Assembly: GCA_045539595.1 (NCBI GenBank)
Contig: JAZQFQ010000074.1
Coordinates: forward strand, 3,300 to 67,299
Length of the DNA: 64,000 bases
Direction: 5' to 3'
DNA from: SIG701 sp045539595
Lineage (GTDB): Bacteria > Bacillota > Clostridia > Oscillospirales > CAG-272
Each line of letters begins with the position of its first letter. Within the stretch, counting starts at the first letter, position 1. The notes under the pieces were generated by a model. The model was not told where the DNA came from. It did no database searches and worked only from the letters and a program-made list of their open reading frames with translations. The position numbers were made by a program, and so were the translations under genes. Of this stretch, positions 50,170-59,454 are shown in pieces.

Positions 50170-50583
50170 CTAGATGTTAATGGGCGACACATCCATACTG
50201 TCAATCTCCTTTATCAGCTGCTCACTCCAATTACGGAGGGTTTCAGAATCATCATAGAATTCAGGATCAAAAAACAGCATCATGTATTTCATCATCTGAT
50301 CTTCAGTGAGTGAGATAGGATGCGTGTCCTTATCGACTGCAACGACGTAGAACACACCTGATATAATCTCCCCTTGTACCATCCTGTTAGCATCGAGTCC
50401 CGCAAAGAATGCATCAGGAGCGTACAGGATGTAGACATCCTTTCCTATTTTTTTGGCAACAGCACGCAGTTCTTCATCAGCACCAATGCTTACTGCCCGG
50501 TTAAAAGCATCCACACTTGCTTCAACCGTAGTGATGCTCGGCGTATGCATAGGTGCGACCGCTAAACACTTTATTTGTCTCAT
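50170..50583 (-). CDS. DUF3846-like protein, second copy
   Basis: 137 residues from ATG 50583 (GAGG upstream). Shares AVSIGAD and GVFYV blocks and the overall layout with the DUF3846 protein at 41082-41468, but the NEEGKL..LEPNRRL segment is changed to PDAFFAGLDANRM. Third gene of a small minus-strand set beginning at 51112. Function unknown. Confidence 0.7.
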   Translation of the reverse strand: MRQIKCLAVAPMHTPSITTVEASVDAFNRAVSIGADEELRAVAKKIGKDVYILYAPDAFFAGLDANRMVQGEIISGVFYVVAVDKDTHPISLTEDQMMKYMMLFFDPEFYDDSETLRNWSEQLIKEIDSMDVSPINI

Positions 50584-50591
50584 ATCATACC

Positions 50592-50795
50592 TCACTCCAG
50601 GGGAAGATACGCCCTGCCAGGATCCGCCAGTAACCTTTCAAACGCTTCCCTATCGGTATATATGCGTCCACCTATGATCTTCGTCTTGTCAGGTAAGTAG
50701 CGTTTCAAAAGCCACCGTATTCTCTTCTTGCTCAGCGGAAGATACATCTGATATATATCATCTACACTGATAAATCTTCTCTTTGCTTGGGTCAT
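50592..50795 (-). CDS. Small helix-turn-helix-like protein
   Basis: 67 residues, basic. FISVDDIYQMYLPLSKKRIRWLLKRYLPDKTKIIGGRIYTDREAFERLL resembles an excisionase/MerR-type helix-turn-helix with a wing, but is more divergent than the xis-like protein at 43726. Its ATG overlaps the stop of the gene at 50792 (ATGA), so it is translationally coupled. May be a second recombination directionality factor or a regulator. Confidence 0.6.
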   Translation of the reverse strand: MTQAKRRFISVDDIYQMYLPLSKKRIRWLLKRYLPDKTKIIGGRIYTDREAFERLLADPGRAYLPLE

Positions 50796-51112
50796 CTCAT
50801 TCTACCTCCTTTATGTTTGCTAACAGGCGTTTTGGATTCTTCACTCTCATAAGTTCTGCCGTCAAATAGTCTGAATATCGTTACAGATTTCCCGTACTCT
50901 TTTAATTCCGGGAGTTTTGCAAGCTCCCTTCCAAGCAAAACGGACTCGCTGTGTGTCAGCAAGTCCGTCGAAAAGTAATCTTTATATACCCTAGGATTCT
51001 TATTTGGCACGGCCTTATTGATCGTATCAATAATTAACTGCTCGTATATGCGAAGGTCGACGCCCCTATGCTTCGATTCCGCCAGACGGCACTTTCGTCT
51101 TTGGTTTGCCAT
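50792..51112 (-). CDS. Hypothetical element protein
   Basis: 106 residues, very basic (pI high), AAAGGAG before the ATG. Contains VYKDYFSTDLLTHSESVLLGRELAKLPELKEYGKSVTIFRLFDGRTYESEE, with no motif recognised; basic ends suggest nucleic-acid contact. First gene of the trio with the small helix-turn-helix protein and the second DUF3846 protein. Confidence 0.55.
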   Translation of the reverse strand: MANQRRKCRLAESKHRGVDLRIYEQLIIDTINKAVPNKNPRVYKDYFSTDLLTHSESVLLGRELAKLPELKEYGKSVTIFRLFDGRTYESEESKTPVSKHKGGRMR

Positions 51113-51128
51113 AACCGGCTCCTTTACA

Positions 51129-51180
51129 AATAATTTCAGCTACGGCCAACTGTGGTCAACCGTAGCTGATTAATTATTTG
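51129..51180. terminator. Hairpin at the end of the restriction-modification operon
   Basis: 10-bp stem TCAGCTACGG / CCGTAGCTGA, partly extended inside the loop, flanked by A/T-rich tracts on both sides. Lies 23 bases after hsdM on the minus strand. Confidence 0.6.
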
Positions 51181-51202
51181 TTGAGTTGGAGGGTAGCGGT
51201 CA

Positions 51203-52684
51203 CTATAGTTGCTTTTTCAACTCTTGAAAACTCTCCAAAGCACTCTGCAAATTCTCGATAATGTCATCAGCAAGAACATCGGGATCGGGGAGATTATCAA
51301 GATCAGCGAGTGACTTGTCTTTAATCCAAAAAATATCAAGACTTGTCTTATCGCGCTTCAAAATTTCATCAACACTAAACTTACGCCAACGTCCATCGGG
51401 ATTTTCTTCCGACCACGTTTCCTTGCGCTCATGGCGATTTTCGGGATTGTAGCAGGCGATAAAATCTTGTAAATCGGCATCACTCATCGGGTGCTGCTTA
51501 AGCGTAAAGTGAATATTGGTTCGGAAGTCATAAATCCAAATTTCCTTGGTCTGCCTATCGGGACTTGCAGGCTTTTTATCAAAGAATATAACGTTAGCCT
51601 TTACGCCTGGCTTATAAAAGATACCAGTAGGCAGACGAAGAATTGTATGCAGATCGGTAGTCTGCAACAGCTTTTGACGAACAGTTTCACCCGCGCCACC
51701 CTCGAAAAGAACGTTGTCGGGAACGACGACTGCTGCCTTGCCCGTTGCTTTCATAATCGTATTGATGTGCTGAACAAAGTTAAGCTGTTTGTTGGAACTT
51801 GTCGTCCAGAAATCCTGACGGTTATATACGAGCTCTTCTTCCTCTTCCTCGCCTTCCTCATTGGTCATCGTGATGGATGATTTCTTGCCGAAAGGTGGGT
51901 TGGTGAGCACGTAATCCACGCGATAACCGGGATCGGTCAAAAGTGAGTCACCTTGCATAACAGGAATGTTACCGTAAATATCGCCGATATTGTGGAGGTA
52001 AAGGTTCATCAAAGCCATCTTGAAGGTGGTTTTAACAAGCTCGTTACCATAGAAGGTTTCGTTTTTGAGAAATTCCTTCTGTTCTCTATCCAAAGTGTAG
52101 TTATCGGGGTTAGTTAAGAACTCTTGTGCAGCAAGGAAGAAACCGCCGGAACCGCAGCAGGGATCAGCGATTGTTTTTCCGGGTTCGGGGCGCAGACACT
52201 CCACCATTGCGCGAATCAAAGGACGGGGCGTGAAATACTGACCTGCGCCACTCTTGATATCTTCCGCGTTCTTTTGGAGCAATCCTTCGTAGATTTCGCC
52301 CTTTACGTCGGAGGACATCGAAACCCATTTCTCTTTGTCGATCATCTGTACAATACGGAAAAGAATTGCCGCATTGCTGATTTTATTGCTTGCCTGTGAG
52401 AAGATCTGACCGAGAATACCGCCCTCATTTGCAAGCTTTTCAAGCGTTTTCTTGTACTGTTCTTCAAGCTCTGCTCCTTTGAGCGTATTCATATCCGACC
52501 ACGTATATCCCTCGGGAATGCCGGTGATCTTCTTATAAGGCGGCTTGGAATACTCATCCGACATCTTCAAAAAGATGAGATATGTAAGCTGTTCAAGATA
52601 ATCTCCGTAGGATACACCATCATCGCGAAGCGGCGCACACATCCCCCACACTTTAGAGATTATTGTTGTTGATTGTTCTGACAT
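51203..52684 (-). CDS. hsdM: Type I restriction-modification system methyltransferase subunit
   Basis: 493 residues from ATG 52684 (AAGGAG 8 bases upstream; a 49-codon extension is rejected). HsdM N-terminal helical domain, then the N6-adenine methylase: SAM-binding DPCCGSGGF at 174-182 and catalytic NPPF at 262-265. The target adenine methylation protects host DNA. Last gene of the operon, 12 bases after the DUF2971 gene, an unusual place because hsdM normally precedes hsdS directly. Confidence 0.95.
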   Translation of the reverse strand: MSEQSTTIISKVWGMCAPLRDDGVSYGDYLEQLTYLIFLKMSDEYSKPPYKKITGIPEGYTWSDMNTLKGAELEEQYKKTLEKLANEGGILGQIFSQASNKISNAAILFRIVQMIDKEKWVSMSSDVKGEIYEGLLQKNAEDIKSGAGQYFTPRPLIRAMVECLRPEPGKTIADPCCGSGGFFLAAQEFLTNPDNYTLDREQKEFLKNETFYGNELVKTTFKMALMNLYLHNIGDIYGNIPVMQGDSLLTDPGYRVDYVLTNPPFGKKSSITMTNEEGEEEEEELVYNRQDFWTTSSNKQLNFVQHINTIMKATGKAAVVVPDNVLFEGGAGETVRQKLLQTTDLHTILRLPTGIFYKPGVKANVIFFDKKPASPDRQTKEIWIYDFRTNIHFTLKQHPMSDADLQDFIACYNPENRHERKETWSEENPDGRWRKFSVDEILKRDKTSLDIFWIKDKSLADLDNLPDPDVLADDIIENLQSALESFQELKKQL

Positions 52685-52695
52685 TGTTTTTCTCC

Positions 52696-53718
52696 TTATC
52701 GAATGGGTACCTTTGAAATGCTTACCTTTGTGTCGCTTAAACCGTTGCTGCTCAAAAACCACTGTAGTTCTTTTCGGTTTTGCACACACGTCGGTCCTAA
52801 TATTATTTCTGGAATAACACCAGATCCCCAAATACTGTCAAGACAGAGATTATGATAACTTCTGATTCCAGCATTTGACATCATAAAATGCTTTTCTCTG
52901 ATTTGAAGGATATCTACAAGATTGTTAAATGCATCTTCATAATCGGTGAGCTTAGCTGTCTCCAAGTCATTTGCCATTGACTTGATCAATTTTTTCGTTT
53001 CCAAAATGGATTCAGTTTCAAAATAGAGTCTAACTTCATCTTCATCGATAAAACTGTTGTTTTTCACAAACTTCATGATATTTTGATATACAGCTGCCAT
53101 ATACACAAATCCGCCTCTATCAATAACTTTGATAGGGTCAATCTGGGGATGATCCTTGGTTGATTTTGTGAGTGTATTTATATAATCGACAGTTTTGTTC
53201 CTAATAGTGTGCGTTAATGCATCTGATGTATAGAGCGTTTCAGCTATATCAAATAAGCTCATTCCGAAGATGTAGTTATTTGTTCTCCAATACAATACAT
53301 CTAATGCAGCAACATTAAATCCGATGCAAACTCCGGAACAATTTGCTGCGTATCTATCCCAGTGAGTGAGATTGTCCCTTTTTTTTGATAAACATAGTGC
53401 ATACGGAGTATGCCTTGATTTACATTCCTTCTCAAATCTCTTTTTGTTTTCATCAATATTGCTAATCAGCCGTTTAAAGCAACGTTTCGTATTTTCATCC
53501 TTTTCATTCTCGTAAACAAACGTAAAATCTGATATAAACCTTTCAAAATTGTATGACAACTCCTTGCTGTCATTTGATGAACGTAGGCTGGTCATTCGAA
53601 ATGTTTTACTATTAACAATATTAAATAATGTTTCCAAAGAGGTATAATGATAGTAAACTCGAGGTGAAACATTTTCAATTTGACTGAAGTAGTCTATTTT
53701 GTTTTCTCTTTTATTCAT
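52696..53718 (-). CDS. DUF2971 family protein inserted between hsdS and hsdM
   Basis: 340 residues. VYYHYTSLETLFNIVNSKTFRMTSLRSSNDSKELSY at the start and HTPYALCLSKKRDNLTHWDRYAANCSGVCIGFN in the middle define DUF2971, a family seen near restriction and other defence genes. Some members resemble ADP-ribosyl-type folds, but no activity is established. Overlaps hsdS by 8 bases and precedes hsdM by 12, so it is produced with the restriction system and is a likely accessory effector. Confidence 0.8.
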   Translation of the reverse strand: MNKRENKIDYFSQIENVSPRVYYHYTSLETLFNIVNSKTFRMTSLRSSNDSKELSYNFERFISDFTFVYENEKDENTKRCFKRLISNIDENKKRFEKECKSRHTPYALCLSKKRDNLTHWDRYAANCSGVCIGFNVAALDVLYWRTNNYIFGMSLFDIAETLYTSDALTHTIRNKTVDYINTLTKSTKDHPQIDPIKVIDRGGFVYMAAVYQNIMKFVKNNSFIDEDEVRLYFETESILETKKLIKSMANDLETAKLTDYEDAFNNLVDILQIREKHFMMSNAGIRSYHNLCLDSIWGSGVIPEIILGPTCVQNRKELQWFLSSNGLSDTKVSISKVPIR

Positions 53719-54859
53719 TCAACAACTCTCCCTCAAATGCTCTTTTCAAAATGCTCTGTCGCATAGCTTCGGCTTGTTGCAAAGCGGTGTCAACTGTTTC
53801 TTCGATACTGTCACAAACAGATAAGCGAGATTCTATTATACCCAGCACTGCGTCTGCTTCTTCATCGGAAACTACAGGAACTCTCGAATCGCGTATGTCA
53901 TCCAGCCCGAGTCCGAGCTTTCCTGCTCCTCGCTTGTTTTTCAACAGATCTTTTTGTCCCCAATCGCTTCGCAAGTACCAAGCCATAAACTTTCCTTGTG
54001 CCGAATTCTTAAATCTCACAACAGCAATATGCTGATTTATATAGGCTTCACCGATATTATTAGGTACAAGTCCTATACTACCAAGATCTGCCGTAATAGA
54101 GACTAAAACATCATTTGGCTGTAATTTAGAACGCAAACCTTCTGCTTTGTCCGGCAAATCAACATATTGAGTATCGCTAAAATCAATATCAATAGAATCT
54201 CTCGTCAAATTCCCAATACGAATAAATTTAGCTCCCTGAGGTGCATAGTATTTCGCCCATCCTCGTGATCCACTTGTTACCAATGTTGACATTTCTCGTA
54301 TAGGTGAAAGCTTTTTACATCTTTCAAAAGCCTCTTTTAGTACTGCCTGACGATACACCGAAAGCTGTTGCTTTGTCTTTTTCAGCGTTTCAACGCCGTT
54401 GTCAAGTTCGGAGAAAAGTTCTTCGATTTTTGCGACAACGCGTTTTTGCTCTTCAAGCGAAGGAACAACAAGCTTTTGTTGGTTCAATATATTAGCATCA
54501 AGGTGGGGAGTACCCGTACCTTTCTTTTTTGTATTCAGCAATGCATACTTACCCTGCAAAAAATAATACAAGTATTCTTGCGACATACCGTCCGCTGATA
54601 TAATTGCTAATGTTGACCCAACATACCCATCAATAGCTTTTCCAACAAACCCAGATCGAGAACCGTCGCAGACAATCAGTATATCTCCAGCTTTGCAGGG
54701 CAAACATTTCTCGCCATCTGTGTACATTTTGACATTGCCGGTTTCAAAAGCCTCAATATCCACATAAGGCATATATCCATCTTGAGGCTTATCCGTTTGT
54801 CGTAATGGTTTTTTGCCTTTTTTTATGTGTGATATAGTGCCAAATTCAATAAGATTCAT
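53711..54859 (-). CDS. hsdS: Type I restriction-modification specificity subunit
   Basis: 382 residues from ATG 54859 (AAAGG 10 bases upstream; GTG 54865 is an alternative). Two target-recognition domains (1-140 and 190-330), each followed by a conserved helix (PSLEEQKRVVAKIEELFSELDNGVETLKKTKQQLSVYRQAVLKEAFE and SDEEADAVLGIIESRLSVCDSIEETVDTALQQAEAMRQSILKRAFEGELL). Two half-sites of a bipartite DNA target are read by the two domains. The N-terminal domain is diverged, as expected for this recombining subunit. Confidence 0.92.
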   Translation of the reverse strand: MNLIEFGTISHIKKGKKPLRQTDKPQDGYMPYVDIEAFETGNVKMYTDGEKCLPCKAGDILIVCDGSRSGFVGKAIDGYVGSTLAIISADGMSQEYLYYFLQGKYALLNTKKKGTGTPHLDANILNQQKLVVPSLEEQKRVVAKIEELFSELDNGVETLKKTKQQLSVYRQAVLKEAFERCKKLSPIREMSTLVTSGSRGWAKYYAPQGAKFIRIGNLTRDSIDIDFSDTQYVDLPDKAEGLRSKLQPNDVLVSITADLGSIGLVPNNIGEAYINQHIAVVRFKNSAQGKFMAWYLRSDWGQKDLLKNKRGAGKLGLGLDDIRDSRVPVVSDEEADAVLGIIESRLSVCDSIEETVDTALQQAEAMRQSILKRAFEGELLNE

Positions 54860-54876
54860 ACGCACGTGACCTTTAT

Positions 54877-55299
54877 CTATATTATGGTTCTTCTTCCGGT
54901 ATTTCCAATGGCGGCAATAGCTTCACGATTAGCAATATCCGCTTTTCTCTTCTTCTCGTTGTCATAATTTCCGCGTGATTGACAATGCGGACAAGTAAAT
55001 GTTCCGTCGTTGTGACAGTTTATCTGTATCAGCAACTGCTGGCTATCCCAACAATGAGAGCAATAGTATAAATTTTTTGTGTCACCTTCTATGGTAACAA
55101 CGGGTTCTTCATGACGAATAACCTTTTCGGAAATATCTTTTGATTTTCTTAAAGCGGCGTTTTCTTCACGCAAACGTGCTACCTCCGCTTGTAAATCCAG
55201 TGCCTGTGCACTTAAATCAAGCAACTGACGATATAATTCCACATTATCTGCTTTTTGCGCTACACTTATAGCATCTTTAAACGCATCATAAAAACTCAT
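54877..55299 (-). CDS. Coiled-coil zinc-ribbon protein in the restriction operon
   Basis: 140 residues. Residues 15-55 form a coiled coil (LSAQALDLQAEVARLREENAALRKSKD), followed by a zinc ribbon CSHC...CPHC at ~81-103, then a basic tail. GAGG precedes the ATG, which lies 3 bases after the stop of the upstream gene. Similar small coiled-coil/zinc-ribbon proteins occur near Type I systems; role unknown, possibly DNA or nuclease regulation. Confidence 0.7.
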   Translation of the reverse strand: MSFYDAFKDAISVAQKADNVELYRQLLDLSAQALDLQAEVARLREENAALRKSKDISEKVIRHEEPVVTIEGDTKNLYYCSHCWDSQQLLIQINCHNDGTFTCPHCQSRGNYDNEKKRKADIANREAIAAIGNTGRRTII

Positions 55300-55302
55300 T
55301 TA

Positions 55303-56256
55303 TCATTCCTCATCTTTCTCTACGGCATTGTTTTTTAACTCAATAATATGATTTATTTCATATGCCAATTGAACCAGCATATCTATGGTAAGAATTGCTT
55401 TAAGCGAGTGTTCTTTTGTTCCAAAATTTAGTTGATCGCCATGACATATTTTATTTCTAAGAGGCTGGGTCTCCCATCGTTTTTTAGAGTCAGAGGAACA
55501 TAGGATTTCTTTTTGGAGATAGTCTGCCATCGCTTCCCAAAATAGTTGTCCGCTTTCTGTCATTGCTGTCATTTGTAGCAATTTGCCTTTTTCCTTATCA
55601 ACATCTTCAAGCGCAATTTTAAAATAATCTGCTATGATTCCTTTTTCTTCGTCATCCAATTCCAAACCGTTCTTCTTTGCTAAACAAACAATATCAGAGG
55701 CAACACCATATATTTGACACATTAGTATTGATGTTGATGCGTAGTAATAGGCATTATCGTGCATTAATATTGCTTCGGACAAAACCACTTTTCGTTCCTC
55801 GCAAATTACAGGACAGTTATTCCAATCGTTCTCAATTGTAGTTAAAAAATCCTTCGTACAATAGTTAAATATAATGTCTTTTGCTTTTTCTGCATCCTTC
55901 TCATCAGTGCATGCATTCAAAATGCTCTGCCTTAAATTGTCATCGTCAATCAAAAAAATGGGCCATTTTAACTGTTGCAACAAATTAATATATTTGATTG
56001 GAATTATAACTTCGCTAAATTCTTGAATAAGTGGCTTAAAATCGATGGCTTTGATGGTTTCCGCAATCCTATTTCCAATATTGATAGCAGATTGCATGGC
56101 ATCGCTATAATATGTGGAAATAACGACTGAGCTTAATTTTTGCATAGCCATTGATAATGCTTGCAATTGGGAAGAGTACGATGTTTTAGAGATTTTTTCA
56201 AGAGCTTGTGTTGAAAGTTTTATTGATTCTAATTCGCTATCTTTTTTATTATCCAT
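55303..56256 (-). CDS. HEPN-like helical protein in the restriction operon
   Basis: 317 residues, mostly helical. Near the C-terminus R267-NKIC-H272 (RNKICHG) fits the R-x4-H motif of HEPN-type RNases, followed by a helix (SLKAILTIDMLVQLAYEINHII). The ATG abuts the hsdR stop codon (TAAATG), so it is coupled to hsdR. HEPN proteins act in abortive infection and toxin systems. This assignment rests on the motif and helical context only. Confidence 0.6.
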   Translation of the reverse strand: MDNKKDSELESIKLSTQALEKISKTSYSSQLQALSMAMQKLSSVVISTYYSDAMQSAINIGNRIAETIKAIDFKPLIQEFSEVIIPIKYINLLQQLKWPIFLIDDDNLRQSILNACTDEKDAEKAKDIIFNYCTKDFLTTIENDWNNCPVICEERKVVLSEAILMHDNAYYYASTSILMCQIYGVASDIVCLAKKNGLELDDEEKGIIADYFKIALEDVDKEKGKLLQMTAMTESGQLFWEAMADYLQKEILCSSDSKKRWETQPLRNKICHGDQLNFGTKEHSLKAILTIDMLVQLAYEINHIIELKNNAVEKDEE

Positions 56257-58995
56257 TTACGCTACCAATTCTACATTCATTTCCATCAAAATCGCTTCAT
56301 ACTTGTCTCCGAACACCTCATAGAACCGTCCGAGACCACCTTTGCGATCAAAAGGATTAAGGTCAAGGTCGCTCGTTTCAATGCTCAAAGATACGGCAAT
56401 GTGGTCTTTGACAAGACGAAGCCACTCCATCTGTTCGTCCGTGAAATGTACCGCACCCGCATTGCGACGGAGCGTCCATTGCATAAAGTTATAGTTCACT
56501 CTGTCTGCAAAGGGCGCAAGATTTTCAGTATATCCCATTTCAAAACGAATGATGGATATAAGGTCGGACAATTGTGCCATCGTACCACGCTTTACTCTTT
56601 CGGGTTTCTTAATGGCATAACAGTCCCACAGACGCTCCACGGTGATGCCCTTGGCTTTCAGCTTGTCGTATAGAGCCTTCAATCCATCAATCGCCATCGG
56701 GCGGTCTTTATATTTTTGATCGTAGATGATACGCAGGGCGATAATTTCATCTCTGTTCTCGTCAATAAACTGACGGAAAGAAGATATAACACGGTCGGCA
56801 TTTTCCTCTTGCTGTGAATCAAATCCGGCAAACAGAACTTCGTCAAGATTTACGTTGTCAATAATCTGCTCGTGACTGCGGCGCACATTCTCAATGTAAT
56901 CGCGCACATCGGGATTTTGAAAAGGAGCAACTGCCTCAATCGCCAATGCAGTCTTTGCTTCGGCAATTTGCTCGTCAGTAGGTTCTGCGGTTGCAAACTG
57001 CTCCCGTGCCTTGGTGAGAATTGCATCCTCATCAAAGGCATTCAAAAGCTTCTCAGCGATCTGACCTGCGCTATCGCCGACTTTTTCTGCAAACTCTTTT
57101 TTTTCGCTCGGAGTCATCTGACTATTCAAACGAATAACACGGTTTGCAAGAGAGGTGAGCGTGTCCTCACTCTTATCACCAAGAGCAACGTTCATCATAA
57201 GTTCTCTCATACTGACAGACGGCTTGCGCTCGAGTGTACGGGTATCAGATTTCTTGGATTTCGTAACGCCTACAGCATCCACTATAACAAAATGGTCTTT
57301 GTTATCGGTTGCGGAGGGTGTGACCTTTTGGAGATCGTCCTTGGAGAGTGTTCTCGTTCCACGACCTTTCATCTGCTCAAAATAGTTCTTGCTACGCACG
57401 TCACGCATAAAGATCAAGCACTCAATGGGCTTAACGTCTGTACCCGTTGCAATCATATCAACGGTAACAGCAATGCGGGGATAGTAGTCGTTGCGGAAAG
57501 AACTTAACACGCTCTCGGGATTATCTGCGGAATAAGTAATCTTTTTGCAAAACTCGTTGCCCTCACCAAATTCCTCACGAACGATTTGAATGATATCATC
57601 TGCGTGGCTATCGGTTTTAGCGAAGATCAGAGTTTTCGGCACTTCTTTACGACGAGGGAACAAGGATGTAAACATATTTTCCTTGAACGTGCGAATCACA
57701 GTGCGGATTTGGCTTGGATTTACAATATCACGGTCAAGTTGAGAAGGAGTATAGTCCACATCCTCGTCCAGCTGTTTCCAACGCTTTTCACGAGACAGAC
57801 GGCTACGCACCTCTATCATTTGCTTCATAATATGCGTTGTGTTTTTGCCTATATTGGTTTCAATGAGGAAGATATCCTCGCCTACATTTACACCGTCAAT
57901 AATTGCTTGTTCACGGGGATATTCGCTAACCACGTTCTCATTGAAAAACGCAAATGTACGCTTATCGGGCGTTGCAGTCAGACCGATAATAAAGGAGTCA
58001 AAATATTCAAGCACCTGATTCCACACGTTATAAATGGAACGGTGGCACTCGTCAACGATGATGCAGTCAAAGAACTCCGGCGGATATTTCTCGTTGTAAA
58101 CCACCTCTTTAGGTGCTTTAGAGTCTGCCGTTACAAACTCATTGAACGAGGTTTCCTCGGCGGATTCATCGAGTTCGTCACCTTTGAGGATAGAATACAT
58201 TCTCTGAATGGTGCTGATGCAGATCTGCACACCATCGGGGATATATGAGGATTTGAGTCTATGTACACCATAAATCTGTGAGAAGGGGCGTTGATCATCT
58301 GTAGGCTTATAAGCCAAGAATTCACGCTCTGCCTGCTCGCCTAGGCCTTTTGTATCAACCAGGAAAAGAATACGGTTCATTTTGCCGTATTTCAAAAGTC
58401 GGTATGCCGCAGTGATAGCAGTAAACGTCTTTCCGGCACCCGTTGCCATCTGCACTAATGCTTTGGGGCGATTATCGGCAAAGGATTTATCAAGATTTTC
58501 GATAGCGGCAATCTGACACTTACGGAATCCCGAAGGATCGAACTTCGGAAAGCTCTTCATATTGTTCCGAACCGTATCTACCTGCTTCAAAAGAGCGTTC
58601 AGTGTTTCGGGACGATGAAAGGAAAATACCGTTCTTGAACGATATTTAATATCATTATAATCGGTAAAGCGAGTGAGTTTGTCCGTCGCTTCGTATGCAA
58701 AGCGAATGCGGTAAATGCTTTTGATCCACTTGAACGTGCTGTTCGCATAGCGAGAAGACTGCCCCTCGACGGCAGTAATATTCTCACCAGCTTCGTTTTT
58801 CTTCGCCTCGATTATACCTACGTGCACCCCTTCTATGAAAAGAGCATAATCCACAGGGCCGGTACTCGTGGGAAATTCTCTAATGGCAACACCAAGTGAA
58901 GCCGACAGATTTAAAGCTTTGACATCTTGGATTACCCATCCAGAATCCACTAATTTTCTGTCAATTGTTAATCGAGATTTTTGCTCAGGCGTCAT
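56257..58995 (-). CDS. hsdR: Type I restriction-modification endonuclease/translocase subunit
   Basis: 912 residues. N-terminal PD-(D/E)xK nuclease (D49, E63-A-K65 in VDYALFIEGVHVGIIEAKK), Walker A ATGAGKT at 184-190, DECH box at 315-318, helicase motif VTVDMIATGTDV and motif VI region RDVRSKNYFEQMKGRGTRT, then a helical C-terminal domain that binds the methylase. Pumps DNA and cuts at a distance. First gene of the operon; AGGAG before the ATG. A small XRE protein gene lies 82 bases upstream. Confidence 0.95.
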   Translation of the reverse strand: MTPEQKSRLTIDRKLVDSGWVIQDVKALNLSASLGVAIREFPTSTGPVDYALFIEGVHVGIIEAKKNEAGENITAVEGQSSRYANSTFKWIKSIYRIRFAYEATDKLTRFTDYNDIKYRSRTVFSFHRPETLNALLKQVDTVRNNMKSFPKFDPSGFRKCQIAAIENLDKSFADNRPKALVQMATGAGKTFTAITAAYRLLKYGKMNRILFLVDTKGLGEQAEREFLAYKPTDDQRPFSQIYGVHRLKSSYIPDGVQICISTIQRMYSILKGDELDESAEETSFNEFVTADSKAPKEVVYNEKYPPEFFDCIIVDECHRSIYNVWNQVLEYFDSFIIGLTATPDKRTFAFFNENVVSEYPREQAIIDGVNVGEDIFLIETNIGKNTTHIMKQMIEVRSRLSREKRWKQLDEDVDYTPSQLDRDIVNPSQIRTVIRTFKENMFTSLFPRRKEVPKTLIFAKTDSHADDIIQIVREEFGEGNEFCKKITYSADNPESVLSSFRNDYYPRIAVTVDMIATGTDVKPIECLIFMRDVRSKNYFEQMKGRGTRTLSKDDLQKVTPSATDNKDHFVIVDAVGVTKSKKSDTRTLERKPSVSMRELMMNVALGDKSEDTLTSLANRVIRLNSQMTPSEKKEFAEKVGDSAGQIAEKLLNAFDEDAILTKAREQFATAEPTDEQIAEAKTALAIEAVAPFQNPDVRDYIENVRRSHEQIIDNVNLDEVLFAGFDSQQEENADRVISSFRQFIDENRDEIIALRIIYDQKYKDRPMAIDGLKALYDKLKAKGITVERLWDCYAIKKPERVKRGTMAQLSDLISIIRFEMGYTENLAPFADRVNYNFMQWTLRRNAGAVHFTDEQMEWLRLVKDHIAVSLSIETSDLDLNPFDRKGGLGRFYEVFGDKYEAILMEMNVELVA

Positions 58996-59077
58996 ATCTT
59001 TTCTCCTAGTTGTAGTTTTAGTAGCAGGTCAACACCTTATTCGCACTTGGATTTCCGAAACAATTTTTAACAAATAG

Positions 59078-59296
59078 TTATGTTGTTCCATTCTCTTCCG
59101 GAACAAATTCCATAATATCATCCACACCGCAATTAAGTGCACCGCAAATCTTACCAAGTATCTCCACGGTAACATTCTCGCCTTTACTCATTTTGGTAAT
59201 GGTATAATTGCTAATATCTGCTACTTTTGCAAGGTCTTTTTTCTTCATATCAAGATCAATCAAAAGCTTCCAAAGCTTTTTATAACTCACAGCCAT
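59078..59296 (-). CDS. Small XRE-family regulator upstream of hsdR
   Basis: 72 residues from ATG 59296 (GAGG 6 bases upstream; a 21-codon extension is rejected). LWKLLIDLDMKKKDLAKVADISNYTITKMSKGENVTVEILGKICGALNCGVDDIMEF is a minimal Cro/C1 domain. Size and position, immediately before hsdR on the same strand, match controller (C) proteins of restriction-modification systems, which delay restriction after entry. It could instead control the element. Confidence 0.8.
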   Translation of the reverse strand: MAVSYKKLWKLLIDLDMKKKDLAKVADISNYTITKMSKGENVTVEILGKICGALNCGVDDIMEFVPEENGTT

Positions 59297-59454
59297 AACG
59301 CACCTCATACTACTCATTTTCACAATGCTGTTTTTATAACTTAATTGTACCATGGACAACAGTCAAAAATCAATACAAATCGAGGCTTCTCTAAATTAAT
59401 TTTAGCGATTGCAATCCAGCCGTGGGGCAAAAAAAGCGCACAGTACTGATAGGG

